Counted from the first letter of the stretch, positions 31,820 to 39,369 are shown. The stretch: DNA of 44,770 nt from Bacillus sp. FJAT-29790 (GCF_019039215.1 NZ_JAHNZZ010000004.1:1562-46331), one strand, 5' to 3'. The notes: generated from the sequence alone by a model not told the origin. A program made the numbers and translations.

Positions 31820-32051
31820 AAGGCTGTTTTCGCATATACTGTTGTTTTAGCCTTGAAAGTTTGCCCGTTGATTTCCGCTGCGGGCACTTGCTTTCCGCGG
31901 GGAGCGACGGGAGCCTCCTCGGCGTTACCGCCTGTGGGGTCTCCCGCTTCCCTCTAGTCCCGCTGGAGTCAAGTGCCCTCCGCTCCAATCAACTCAGATT
32001 ATTAAATAAAAATCACATTATAAAAGCAACAAACGTTACGAAAACAGCCTT
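31820..32051 (-). repeat. Full copy C of the dispersed repeat (232 bp)
   Basis: It starts AAGGCTGTTTTCGCATATAC and ends TTACGAAAACAGCCTT, so the ends form an imperfect inverted repeat. The GC-rich core has TTTCCGCTGCGGGCACTTGC, GGAGCCTCCTCGGCG and CTGTGGGGTCTCCCGC. It is inverted relative to copies A, D and E and lacks the ~62-nt segment found in D and E. Open frames across it are unlikely to be genes. Confidence 0.92.
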
Positions 32052-32061
32052 GTTAAAAAAC

Positions 32062-33003
32062 TTATTTTTTCGCTGGATCCCCATTTTTCTTTCCTGCAAG
32101 TGTTTCATATGCTGCATCATCAGGAGCGTCTCCATTAGGCCAGTCATAGATTTTATCAGGGAAATCAGGTCGTTCCTGGGAGTTGATATAGGCTGCAATA
32201 TTCATGGCTTCTTCATCGGTTAGCTCTCCAGGTGAATACCCGCCCATTGGAACTTTTGGCATATACTCTTTTATAAACCCGGCAGATGTTCTCAAACGTG
32301 ACATCCCAGCTCCTATGTTGTAGGACCCGTCTCCCCAAAGTGCTAAACCATCGGCTGCATCAGATCCATTCGCATGGCAGGTTACACATGATTTATTATA
32401 AATTTCTCTTCCATTTTCAATATCAACATTCATAATATCGGCTTCTGACCTTTTTAATTTCGCCCAAGGCCTTTCTGTTGTTCCATCAGGTACATTTTGC
32501 GAAATATATTCATAAAAGGCGACCATTGCTTCCATTTCCTTTGAATCTTCAGGTAATGGTTTTCCATTCATACTTCTTCGAAAACAACCATTAATCCGAT
32601 TTTCAAGTGTAACTTCTTTTCCGGCTCTAGGGTTATACTGTGGATAGGTTTTTGAAATTCCGACAAGGTCCAGAGGCGCTTCATACCCGCCATTTGCATG
32701 ACAGCTTGCACAGCTTAATTTATTTCCTACATATCCATCTAATGCTGAGCTCGTTTCAGTAGCATATTTATAACCAAGTTTAATCAAATCTCCTTCTTCT
32801 CCATCAGGTACCTCATCTAAACTCGGAGGAGGATAAGGATGGTTAGAGGTTTCTTTTATTTGCTCTTGTTTAATTGGTGATGGTTTCTCTTTGTCTAAAG
32901 AAATCTCTTTTTCTGGACCTGAAACGAATAAATAAGTAATCCCGAATCCGACTATCAAAGTGGAAACAATTGCGAGAATAGATAATAGATAAAATTTCCT
33001 CAT
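32062..33003 (-). CDS. Membrane-anchored dihaem cytochrome c, TsdA-like
   Basis: This 313-residue exported protein has an N-terminal signal anchor (~5-28), a Pro/Lys/Glu-rich linker, and two cytochrome c domains with haem sites CASCH (98-102) and CVTCH (206-210). The region from YVGNKLSCASCH through PQYNPRAG to RINGCFRRSMNGKPLPEDS is typical of the TsdA family of thiosulfate dehydrogenases/tetrathionate reductases; Cys140 in RINGCF corresponds to the Cys haem ligand of TsdA. The length is close to other TsdA-like proteins. ATG 33003 follows GGAAGGGAG. Thiosulfate activity is family inference; related dihaem proteins can have other donors. Confidence 0.85.
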   Translation of the reverse strand: MRKFYLLSILAIVSTLIVGFGITYLFVSGPEKEISLDKEKPSPIKQEQIKETSNHPYPPPSLDEVPDGEEGDLIKLGYKYATETSSALDGYVGNKLSCASCHANGGYEAPLDLVGISKTYPQYNPRAGKEVTLENRINGCFRRSMNGKPLPEDSKEMEAMVAFYEYISQNVPDGTTERPWAKLKRSEADIMNVDIENGREIYNKSCVTCHANGSDAADGLALWGDGSYNIGAGMSRLRTSAGFIKEYMPKVPMGGYSPGELTDEEAMNIAAYINSQERPDFPDKIYDWPNGDAPDDAAYETLAGKKNGDPAKK

Positions 33004-33378
33004 TTTAATCTCCCTTCCTGTGTCAAAAATGACAATCACTCATTTCCGTCCTCAGTATAAAAGGAGATTGTTAAGATTTGATTAAAAACCCACGCTATTA
33101 ATTCGAACAATCTGTGAACACCTTATTTTATTAATTAGGTTTGAACCTTTTGTGAAAAATCTGTCGTTTTCTTGGATTCACCTGTCTATGAGTGATAATT
33201 ATTACTGCTTAATCACTGCCGCTGGATTCATTCTAAATATTAGAAGGGAAGAGTGTGTTCAAGTACATGCTTGTCACAGTTAAAAGAGGTATACTTATGT
33301 TATCGAAGTGTGAAAAATATTTTAACAGGATCTCTATTTTTACTTAATTTAAATAGTATCCATTCTGGTTTTTTTAAA
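33004..33378 (-). other. Region between the cytochrome gene and copy D
   Basis: No gene is seen in these ~375 bp. Several TGTGA half-sites occur (near 33115, 33153 and 33309), but none forms a TGTGA-N6-TCACA box. The cytochrome promoter should lie within the first 100 bp; I could not place it with confidence. Confidence 0.35.
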
Positions 33379-33668
33379 AGGCTATTTTCGTAAAGTTTGT
33401 TGCTTTTATAATGTGATTTATTAATCTGAGTTGATTGGAGCGGAGGGTACTTGACTCCTCGAAAATGCTATCGCATTTCCTTCGTGCGTGGGCAGATTCA
33501 AGGATGTAAATTCAGTATCCTGCGGGAATAGAGGGAAGCGGGAGACCCCACAGGTGGTAACGCCGAGGAGGCTCCCGTCCCTCCCCGCGGAAAGCAAGTG
33601 CCCGCAGCGGAAATCAACGGGCAAACTTTTAAAGCTAAAACAACAATATATGCGAATACACTCTTTTT
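33379..33668 (+). repeat. Full copy D of the dispersed repeat with ~62-nt insert
   Basis: It begins AGGCTATTTTCGTAAAGTTT and ends ATATGCGAATACACTC. The core carries the same GC-rich blocks as copy C in inverse orientation. Between ACTTGACTCC and TGCGGGAATAG it has about 62 extra nt, including GAAAATGCTATCGCATTTCC, that copy C lacks and copy E shares. It lies directly upstream of mobA. Confidence 0.92.
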
Positions 33669-33733
33669 AAAAAAAGGGCTTTGGAATTCTGGAGTAATGG
33701 AGAGGCCCACTATGATTCGGGCAGGTGAAAAAA

Positions 33734-34339
33734 TTGCGGGCAACAGGAATTATTATCGCTGGCGGCAAGTCAAGCAGGATGGGGACAAATAAAGCATTAC
33801 TTAAAATAAACGGCAAAACAGTTATTGAAATAATAGCTAAAGAGCTTGAAAAAACAGTCTCTGACATAATCATTGTTACGAATACATTTGAAGATTATCA
33901 ATTTCTTGGTCTTCGTATGGTTGAAGATCAATGGAAGGGTATGGGTCCGCTTGCAGGCATTCACGCGGGGTTAGAATTATCAAGCACTGATAAAAACCTT
34001 ATAGTCGCCTGTGATATGCCTTTTATATCTTCAGAGATAGGAAAAGACTTACTCAAACTTTTAGAAGATTACCAGGCTGCTGTACCGCGAATCTCTGGAC
34101 AGCTTCACCCTTTGTTTGCGGCCTATCGAAAAGAAGTACAAGGTGAAATTTGCAAATCCTTAGAAAGACAGCAGTTGCAAATATGGAAGTTCTTGCAAAG
34201 TGTGGATACTAAGATTGTCACGGAAGATGATCTTAGAAAGTTGGATCTTCCTTATAAAGATCATCACTTCTTCAACATGAATCATCCGGAGGAATTCGAA
34301 GCGGCATTAAAGATGAATTCCGATATTCAAAATAAATAG
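33734..34339 (+). CDS. mobA: Molybdenum cofactor guanylyltransferase
   Basis: This 201-residue enzyme adds GMP to molybdopterin to make the MGD form of the cofactor. The nucleotide-binding start GIIIAGGKSSRMGTNKALL is diagnostic, as are GPLAGIHAGLE and LIVACDMPFIS, whose Asp binds the metal. I chose TTG 33734 because AGGTGA lies 6 nt upstream and the reading MRATGIIIAGG is typical; GTG 33725 is an alternative. It starts about 65 nt after repeat copy D, so its promoter must lie in or near the repeat. MoaE, MoaD and MoeB genes follow on the same strand. Confidence 0.92.
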   Translation: MRATGIIIAGGKSSRMGTNKALLKINGKTVIEIIAKELEKTVSDIIIVTNTFEDYQFLGLRMVEDQWKGMGPLAGIHAGLELSSTDKNLIVACDMPFISSEIGKDLLKLLEDYQAAVPRISGQLHPLFAAYRKEVQGEICKSLERQQLQIWKFLQSVDTKIVTEDDLRKLDLPYKDHHFFNMNHPEEFEAALKMNSDIQNK

Positions 34340-34478
34340 GGTTATAGATTTATACCCGATCGTGAAGGAATGGCCTGGAAAAAAGTAGAAGCTATTGGAA
34401 GTGGCTAAACAAATTTGATATCGTAGTTATTAACATAGGCTCTTTAGCGGGGCTAAAAAGATTAGGCGGGGTGATAAA

Positions 34479-34943
34479 ATGTACTACGGAATTTCAAAGG
34501 AACCTATTGTTATCCAAGAAGTGATTGATAAGGTCGTGCAGCGTGAGGCAGGGGCGATTACGACGTTTATTGGGACAGTTAGAGAACTAACGCATGGCAA
34601 GAAGACGTTATACTTAATTTATGAGGCATATGAGTCCATGGCAGTAAAAAAGCTTGAACAAATCGGAAATGAAATTAAGGAACGTTGGCAAGGGGCTGAA
34701 GTGGCGATTACTCACCGCGTAGGGAAGCTTGATATTACGGATATTGCGGTTGTCATCGCTGTTTCCACTCCACATCGTCCAGATGCATATGAAGCCAATC
34801 GATATGCGATCGAGCGTATTAAGGAAATTGTTCCGATTTGGAAAAAGGAGCATTGGGAAGACGGACAAGAATGGATTGGAAACCAACTGGAAACAATTGC
34901 ATATCCAAATGGAAAACCGGAGGAGAGTGACTTAAATGAATAA
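34479..34943 (+). CDS. moaE: Molybdopterin synthase catalytic subunit
   Basis: This 154-residue large subunit converts precursor Z into molybdopterin using the thiocarboxylate of MoaD. Family features: GAITTFIGTVRELTHGKKT, LIYEAYESMAVKKLEQI, ITHRVGKLDITDIAVVIAVS and the catalytic-Lys region PIWKKEHWEDGQEWIGN. ATG 34479 follows GGCGGGGTGA. Its end overlaps moaD by 8 nt, which suggests coupled translation of the two subunits. The 139 bp before it hold no gene. Confidence 0.95.
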   Translation: MYYGISKEPIVIQEVIDKVVQREAGAITTFIGTVRELTHGKKTLYLIYEAYESMAVKKLEQIGNEIKERWQGAEVAITHRVGKLDITDIAVVIAVSTPHRPDAYEANRYAIERIKEIVPIWKKEHWEDGQEWIGNQLETIAYPNGKPEESDLNE

Positions 34944-35169
34944 GATTTTATTTTTTGCTCATTTGCGGGACGCGGTCGGTGAAGAATCAATCATGTTAGA
35001 TGTAAAAGGCAAAACGGTCGCTGAACTTAAACAAATCATTTCGGAAAAGTTTGCAGCATTTAATCTCGAAAATGTCATGACAGCTATTAATGAGGAATTT
35101 GCCGAAAATGAAGAAGTAATTCAAGAAGGGGATGCAATTGCTTTTATTCCTCCAGTCAGTGGCGGTTAA
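34936..35169 (+). CDS. moaD: Molybdopterin synthase sulfur carrier subunit
   Basis: This 77-residue ubiquitin-like small subunit ends in VSGG, the C-terminal Gly-Gly that MoeB adenylates and that later carries the sulfur. FFAHLRDAVGEE near the N-terminus is typical. It overlaps moaE by 8 nt; GGAGGAGAG inside moaE serves as its ribosome site. moeB lies 68 nt downstream. Confidence 0.95.
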   Translation: MNKILFFAHLRDAVGEESIMLDVKGKTVAELKQIISEKFAAFNLENVMTAINEEFAENEEVIQEGDAIAFIPPVSGG

Positions 35170-35172
35170 TAA

Positions 35173-35221
35173 GGAAGAAAGGGTTTAATTTCTTCCAAGG
35201 AAGAAAGGATAAAATTCTTCC
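35173..35221 (+). repeat. Two tandem hairpins between moaD and moeB
   Basis: GGAAGAAA/TTTCTTCC (35173-35196) and GGAAGAA/TTCTTCC (35199-35221) are near-copies with a 26-nt period. No T run follows, so they are not clear terminators. They may affect mRNA processing or stability between the two genes. Confidence 0.7.
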
Positions 35222-35237
35222 GTAAGGGGGTTTTTCT

Positions 35238-36257
35238 ATGTATGAAAGGTATTCCCGACAAATTTTGTTTCCGCTTATCGGAAAAGAGGGTCAGGAAAAA
35301 ATTCGGTCTAAGCATGTTTTAATGATCGGAGCCGGAGCCCTTGGATCAGGAAGCGCTGATATCATTACTAGGGCAGGAATTGGCAAACTGACCATCGTTG
35401 ACCGTGACTATGTGGAGGAAAGCAACCTTCAGCGGCAGCAGCTTTATACGGAGCAGGATGTCGAAGAGAAAATGCCCAAGGCGGCTGCGGCGGCAAAACG
35501 GTTGCGAACCATTAATTCTGAGGTCGATATTCAATCTGTTATTACGGATGCTACGCCGGAAAAGCTAGAAGAACTCGTTCAGGGCGTTGATTTAATCATG
35601 GATTCAACGGATAATTTTGAAACGAGAATGGCGATCAACGATATTTCGCAAAAACATCATATCCCATGGATCTATGGCGCTTGTGTTGGCAGTTTTGGCA
35701 TGAGTCTCACCATTATCCCAGGGAAAACACCATGCTTGAACTGCTTGCTCAAGAAAATCCCGATTCAGGGAATGACTTGCGATACTGGAGGAATAATCGC
35801 TCCTACGGCTCATATGGTGATTTCCCATCAAACGGCAGAAGCTTTGAAAATACTAGTTGAGGACTGGGATGCTGTTAGAACCTCTTTTGTTAGCTTTGAT
35901 TTATGGAGAAATCAATATACTAGTATGAAGGTATCGAGAGCAAAGGATGAAGGCTGTTTATCATGCGGAGAGAATAGGACTTATCCATACCTTGATAGTG
36001 AGAATATGGTGAAATCTACTGTTCTATGCGGAAGGGATACTGTTCAGATTCGTCCGCCTAGCCAGCAGGAGATTCAACTAAGTGAACTCTCCAGGCAATT
36101 AAAATCACTTGGCTATAAAGTAAAAGGAAACCCGTATTTAATCTCTGTTGAAATGGAAGAACAGCGACTCGTCATATTCAACGATGGGCGGGCATTGATT
36201 CACGGGACGAAAGATATGATGCAAGCGAAAACCATTTATCAGCGTCTGCTTGGATAA
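35238..36257 (+). CDS. moeB: MoeB/ThiF-type adenylyltransferase
   Basis: This 339-residue protein adenylates the C-terminal Gly of a ubiquitin-like sulfur carrier, here most likely MoaD. Visible: the start RYSRQILFPLIGKEGQEKI, nucleotide loop GAGALGSG (~31-38), VDRDYVEESNLQRQQLY, the DSTDNFETRMAIND loop, and two Cys pairs (CLNCLL and CLSCGE) that bind structural zinc. The last ~80 residues (LSELSRQLKSLGYKVKGNPY) form a small extra domain in place of a rhodanese domain. ATG 35238 follows TAAGGGGG. It ends the molybdenum cofactor group. Confidence 0.93.
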   Translation: MYERYSRQILFPLIGKEGQEKIRSKHVLMIGAGALGSGSADIITRAGIGKLTIVDRDYVEESNLQRQQLYTEQDVEEKMPKAAAAAKRLRTINSEVDIQSVITDATPEKLEELVQGVDLIMDSTDNFETRMAINDISQKHHIPWIYGACVGSFGMSLTIIPGKTPCLNCLLKKIPIQGMTCDTGGIIAPTAHMVISHQTAEALKILVEDWDAVRTSFVSFDLWRNQYTSMKVSRAKDEGCLSCGENRTYPYLDSENMVKSTVLCGRDTVQIRPPSQQEIQLSELSRQLKSLGYKVKGNPYLISVEMEEQRLVIFNDGRALIHGTKDMMQAKTIYQRLLG

Positions 36258-36264
36258 AAATTTA

Positions 36265-36302
36265 GCCTCGACCATTTTTTAATAGGTCGGGGCATTTTTT
36301 GC
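36265..36302 (+). terminator. Terminator after moeB
   Basis: GCCTCGACC / GGTCGGGGC (one G-U pair) followed by ATTTTTTGC, 8 nt after the moeB stop. Confidence 0.92.
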
Positions 36303-36356
36303 TTTTACTTTCGTATTTTTTATACAGGAATAGACCCAATTCGCTAGAAAACGCTA

Positions 36357-36372
36357 TGTTTCACGTGAAACA
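36357..36372 (+). promoter_or_regulatory. parS site (Spo0J/ParB binding)
   Basis: TGTTTCACGTGAAACA is a perfect 16-bp palindrome identical to the canonical bacterial parS. ParB/Spo0J loads here and spreads, and recruits SMC for chromosome segregation. Most parS sites in Bacillus cluster around oriC, so the window is probably in the origin-proximal part of the chromosome. It lies in the intergenic region between moeB and the 57-residue gene. Confidence 0.95.
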
Positions 36373-36484
36373 GTCATCAATTGGCAAAATGCGCGTTAGT
36401 AAGAAAGGAAGTGAATCGCTTGAATCGAATTTTCTGGCAGATTCATGTATAATGATACGGAATAAATAGGGGAATGATTAGAAA

Positions 36485-36658
36485 ATGGTGTCAAAACGAA
36501 TCGACTGTTTTAAGTGTAAATTTTTTTACGTTACATGGGATAATAGACTTCCGAAAGGCTGTAGAGCCTTTGGGTTTAAAACCGCTCGGATGCCTTCTGC
36601 AGAAGTATTACGGGCATCTGGTCAGCCTTGTTTGCGTTTTGAGAAAAAAGGCGATTAA
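36485..36658 (+). CDS. Small four-Cys protein, 57 residues
   Basis: The frame reads MVSKRIDCFKCKFFYVTWDN and continues with GCRAFGFKTARMPSAEVL to PCLRFEKKGD. Four Cys (CFKC, GC, PC) suggest a small zinc-binding fold. From memory, near-identical small proteins occur in many Bacillus genomes, often misnamed as uracil-DNA glycosylase; it has no glycosylase domain. AGGGGA lies about 12 nt before ATG 36485. A longer open frame at 36474-36707 in another reading is its shadow. It precedes ywdI. Confidence 0.75.
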   Translation: MVSKRIDCFKCKFFYVTWDNRLPKGCRAFGFKTARMPSAEVLRASGQPCLRFEKKGD

Positions 36659-36705
36659 AAGAAGTTATTTTAGTCATATCAGAATTTATCGCTTTGCAGT
36701 TAGAT

Positions 36706-36749
36706 AACTGTCTAGCTACAGTGCCTGTGCAAGGCGCTTACGCTTTTCT
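36706..36749 (-). repeat. Short copy of an AAAAGCG...TAGACAG repeat
   Basis: On the minus strand it reads AGAAAAGCGTAAGCGCCTTG ... GTAGCTAGACAGTT. The ends match those of the element at 41493-41585, with the middle removed. Similar intergenic elements are familiar from Bacillus genomes. Confidence 0.65.
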
Positions 36750-36766
36750 AATTAGAGGTGAAAGTG

Positions 36767-37051
36767 TTGAACATTTCCGTACAGAAATTGCTAGGGAAAA
36801 TCGAGATGGAGCTAAAGGAAGCAAAGGATAGCACAACAGCTGCGCGAATGCGAGAGAGAGTCCATGCGATCAAGTCAATGTGTGAACTCATTCTGGAGGA
36901 GCAGGTGACCGAAAGCGGATTGAAAACCACCGCTTCAATGGATACATATACTCCCCCAACCATTCAACAAATTCAGCCTGCAAGTATCCAGCAGCCAAAG
37001 CGCTTGCAAATGGAGAATGAGGCGAATGGGGATTCATTGTTTGATTTTTAA
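36767..37051 (+). CDS. ywdI: YwdI family protein
   Basis: This 94-residue soluble protein is mostly helical in its first half (ISVQKLLGKIEMELKEAKDS, MRERVHAIKSMCELILEEQ) and low-complexity in the second (TIQQIQPASIQQPKRL). It matches YwdI, a Bacillus protein of unknown function. I chose TTG 36767 because AGAGGTGA lies 5 nt upstream and the reading MNISVQKLL is the family-like start; GTG 36758 overlaps the site. ywdK begins 24 nt after its stop, so the two are probably co-transcribed. Confidence 0.82.
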   Translation: MNISVQKLLGKIEMELKEAKDSTTAARMRERVHAIKSMCELILEEQVTESGLKTTASMDTYTPPTIQQIQPASIQQPKRLQMENEANGDSLFDF

Positions 37052-37075
37052 TAAGGAAATGAGAGGGAAACTTAA

Positions 37076-37447
37076 ATGAAGATCTTTATCATTCTAGGGG
37101 CTGTGAATGCCTTTTTATCTGTAGCTTTGGGCGCATTTGGGGCTCATGGGCTTGAAAAGTCAGTTGAACCGAAATATTTGGAAATCTGGAAAACAGGTGT
37201 CAATTATCAAATGTTTCATGCCATAGGCCTGTTAATCATTGGGGTGTTGCTTGGCAAATTGCCGGCAAGCACTTTATTATCTTGGTCGGGCTGGTGTATG
37301 TTAATTGGCATCATCCTGTTCTCCGGCAGTTTATATGCGCTAACTTTAACCAAAGTCGGAGTACTTGGAGCGATTACCCCACTTGGCGGCATCTCCTTTT
37401 TAGCTGCGTGGGTATTATTAATCATTGCATCTGTTAAATATTTATAG
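37076..37447 (+). CDS. ywdK: DUF423 membrane protein (YwdK)
   Basis: This 123-residue protein has four membrane helices and the DUF423 signature: FIILGAVNAFLSVALGAFGA, HGLEKSVEPKYLEIWKTGVN, YQMFHAIGLLIIGVLLG and LYALTLTKVGVLGAITPLGG. Its function is unknown. ATG 37076 follows GAGAGGG. It sits between ywdI and convergent gerQ, the B. subtilis order, and ends at a bidirectional terminator. Confidence 0.93.
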   Translation: MKIFIILGAVNAFLSVALGAFGAHGLEKSVEPKYLEIWKTGVNYQMFHAIGLLIIGVLLGKLPASTLLSWSGWCMLIGIILFSGSLYALTLTKVGVLGAITPLGGISFLAAWVLLIIASVKYL

Positions 37448-37451
37448 CATC

Positions 37452-37491
37452 AAAAAGAGCTTTGACGATTTCATTTGTCAAAGCTCTTTTT
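37452..37491 (+). terminator. Bidirectional terminator between ywdK and gerQ
   Basis: AAAAAGAGCTTTGAC / GTCAAAGCTCTTTTT, a perfect 15-bp stem with built-in A and T tracts. Confidence 0.93.
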
Positions 37492-37505
37492 GAAGAATGC
37501 CATTA

Positions 37506-37994
37506 TTAGCGCGGTGAATACTGCGAAAGTCCAGCTCCTCCGACAAAACCTGGATATTCATATTCAATTTCTTCCTCAAAGGTTACATAGTCCACATAGA
37601 CCATTGGAATTAAGTATCTCATACCTGATTGCGGATCACTTAAAATCAAATGATCCCTGCCTGCCGCTTCAATGAGGCCTTTAAATATTTTTGCATTCCA
37701 CTCTCGATTATTTTCGAAGGTTGTGTATACTGTAACAAGCTTTCCTTTGTTTAAGCGAAGGATGTTCTCAATATAGGACTGCTCGATTGGAAGCATACCG
37801 GGGATTTGCGGGCCAGATGAAGTGGTTCCAGCTGTCGGCATCGTGGCGCCAGGTGGTGGCATTGTTGTAAAGGCAGGCTGGGTCCCATATGGTGCCGTTG
37901 CGCCAGCTCCCCCTGTATATGGCTGCTGCTGATAACCATAATAAGGTGTCGTTCTGTAATCAATATACTGATTATTATAATTAGGTTGACTCAC
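37506..37994 (-). CDS. gerQ: Spore coat protein GerQ
   Basis: This 162-residue spore coat protein is needed in B. subtilis for the germination hydrolase CwlJ and is cross-linked by transglutaminase Tgl. The N-terminal ~65 residues are Tyr/Gln/Pro/Gly-rich (NNQYIDYRTTPYYGYQQQ), and the C-terminal ~95 form the conserved domain (PIEQSYIENILRLNKGKLVT ... DPQSGMRYLIPMVYVDYV). GTG 37994 follows TAGGAGGG. A sigma-E-like promoter is possible about 100 nt upstream, as expected for a mother-cell gene. Confidence 0.95.
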   Translation of the reverse strand: MSQPNYNNQYIDYRTTPYYGYQQQPYTGGAGATAPYGTQPAFTTMPPPGATMPTAGTTSSGPQIPGMLPIEQSYIENILRLNKGKLVTVYTTFENNREWNAKIFKGLIEAAGRDHLILSDPQSGMRYLIPMVYVDYVTFEEEIEYEYPGFVGGAGLSQYSPR

Positions 37995-38086
37995 TTTTTT
38001 CCCTCCTAAAAATCAAAATAATAGCGAAAAGCTATCTTACAAAAATGATATGACCTAAAAGAAGTGGATAATAACTCGCTATTTCA

Positions 38087-38116
38087 TAAGTATGTAAGGG
38101 CCTGTTCTTTTATGAC
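38087..38116 (-). promoter_or_regulatory. Possible sigma-E promoter of gerQ
   Basis: On the minus strand GTCATAA (38110-38116), a 15-bp spacer and CATACTTA (38087-38094) resemble sigma-E -35 and -10 elements. The match is partial; support comes from the known sporulation control of gerQ. Confidence 0.35.
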
Positions 38117-38130
38117 TTTTGCATAAAGAA

Positions 38131-38163
38131 AAAACTCCCAGCCTTAAGAGGGATGGGAGTTTT
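38131..38163 (-). terminator. Terminator of hemQ
   Basis: AAAACTCCCA / TGGGAGTTTT stem, followed on the minus strand by TTTTTTCTTT, just after the hemQ stop. Confidence 0.85.
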
Positions 38164-38170
38164 GAAAAAA

Positions 38171-38917
38171 TTAGTTCACATGTAAAAATTGGTTTACTCG
38201 GTCTTCTTCAAGCAGGTTTCCAACAAAGAATGATCCGAATTCACCGTAGCGGGCGCTTACTTCATCAAAGCGCATTTCATAGACAAGCTTTTTAAATTGA
38301 AGAACATCATCAGAGAATAATGTAACGCCCCATTCGTAATCATCGAAACCAACTGATCCGGTAATGATTTGTTTAACTTTCCCTGCGTATTGGCGGCCGA
38401 TCATGCCATGACTGCGCATCATATTACGGCGGTCTTCCATCGGAAGCATATACCAGTTGTCATTGCCTTGGCGGCGTTTGTCCATTGGATAGAAGCAGAC
38501 ATGCTTTGCTTTAGGCAAAATCGGGTAAAGACGAGCAAGAATTTCTGGGCTTTGGTATGGATCCTGATCGGATGGCAAGTAGTTGCTTAACTCAACAACA
38601 GACACATAGGAATAAGCAGGAACGGTATATTCTGCTAATTTCGTTTTATTGAATTCGTTTTCAATTTCGTTTAGTTCTTCCAATGTTGGTCTTAAAATCA
38701 TCATCATAAAATCAGCTTTTTGGCCAACGACTGTATATAATGCATGGCTGCCTTTTTTCTCGCTTTGAGCCGAGTTCCACTTTTCAACAAGGGATAAGAA
38801 TTCATGGATGGCTGCTTGGCGCTCATCGCTCGATAACATCTTCCATGTCGTCCAATCAATTGCGCGGAAATCATGTAAACAATACCAGCCCTCGAGCGTT
38901 TTTGCTGCTTCACTCAT
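38171..38917 (-). CDS. hemQ: Coproheme decarboxylase HemQ
   Basis: This 248-residue chlorite-dismutase-fold enzyme makes haem b from coproheme, the last step of the Gram-positive haem route. Typical pieces: [14 protein letters not shown] at the start, [14 protein letters not shown], the catalytic-Tyr segment [31 protein letters not shown] with the proximal His, and [20 protein letters not shown] 38917 follows AGGAG; an upstream start at 38926 is less likely. It diverges from pta, as ywfI and ywfJ do in B. subtilis. Confidence 0.96.
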   Translation of the reverse strand: MSEAAKTLEGWYCLHDFRAIDWTTWKMLSSDERQAAIHEFLSLVEKWNSAQSEKKGSHALYTVVGQKADFMMMILRPTLEELNEIENEFNKTKLAEYTVPAYSYVSVVELSNYLPSDQDPYQSPEILARLYPILPKAKHVCFYPMDKRRQGNDNWYMLPMEDRRNMMRSHGMIGRQYAGKVKQIITGSVGFDDYEWGVTLFSDDVLQFKKLVYEMRFDEVSARYGEFGSFFVGNLLEEDRVNQFLHVN

Positions 38918-39243
38918 TACGATCACTCCTAATATGTACTAAAAATCACACCATTACTATAACATAGTTTCTCCTATTAACGTCTGAATAACACTTGAAA
39001 AATGGAAATGAAATCCGTTTAATATGGCGAAATTATGGATAAATTGTTACATGATCCACAACAACCATATAGAGTTTTACGTCACTATCTACTAAAGCTA
39101 AACTATAAAGGTTAACTAGTCTATTTTAAAAATAGGTTGGTTATACTGACTGCGTTGGTATAGCTCTGTCCTCATTTCCTTCATGCAAGAAGTCGAATTA
39201 TTGCTTGAAAATTGGAAAAAACCGAAAAGAAAAACATTTCTGC

Positions 39244-39257
39244 TGGAAACGTTGTCA
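39244..39257 (+). promoter_or_regulatory. cre site (CcpA) upstream of pta
   Basis: TGGAAACGTTGTCA matches the cre consensus TGWAANCGNTNWCA at 13 of 14 places (G for W at the third). Its centre is about 54 bp before the likely start point near 39305. In B. subtilis, pta is activated by CcpA from an upstream cre, so the placement fits overflow-metabolism control. Confidence 0.8.
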
Positions 39258-39270
39258 ATGATTTAATTCC

Positions 39271-39298
39271 TTGAATTTTTAACTAGGTGGGGTATTCT
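39271..39298 (+). promoter_or_regulatory. Sigma-A promoter of pta
   Basis: TTGAAT (39271-39276), a 16-bp spacer and TATTCT (39293-39298), 14 bp downstream of the cre site. The remainder of 38918-39243 shows nothing further. Confidence 0.6.
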
Positions 39299-39369
39299 AA
39301 GAATGCATAAGCTCGAGGTAAAATCGAGAAAATCGTATATAAAAACACGTAACTTAGAGGAGGATATGT

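Noticed and set aside
31861-32223. Open frames reading MPVDFRCGHLLSAG across repeat copy C, and the same start at 33421-33624 (minus) in copy D
   Set aside because: The frames lie inside the dispersed repeat, recur only because the DNA repeats, lack ribosome sites and run into the antisense of the cytochrome gene.
33004-33378. Additional Fnr boxes upstream of the dihaem cytochrome
   Set aside because: Only TGTGA half-sites were found, none with TCACA at the right spacing.
36474-36707. A 77-codon plus-strand frame
   Set aside because: The overlapping 57-residue four-Cys frame is a recognisable conserved protein; the longer frame has no family resemblance.
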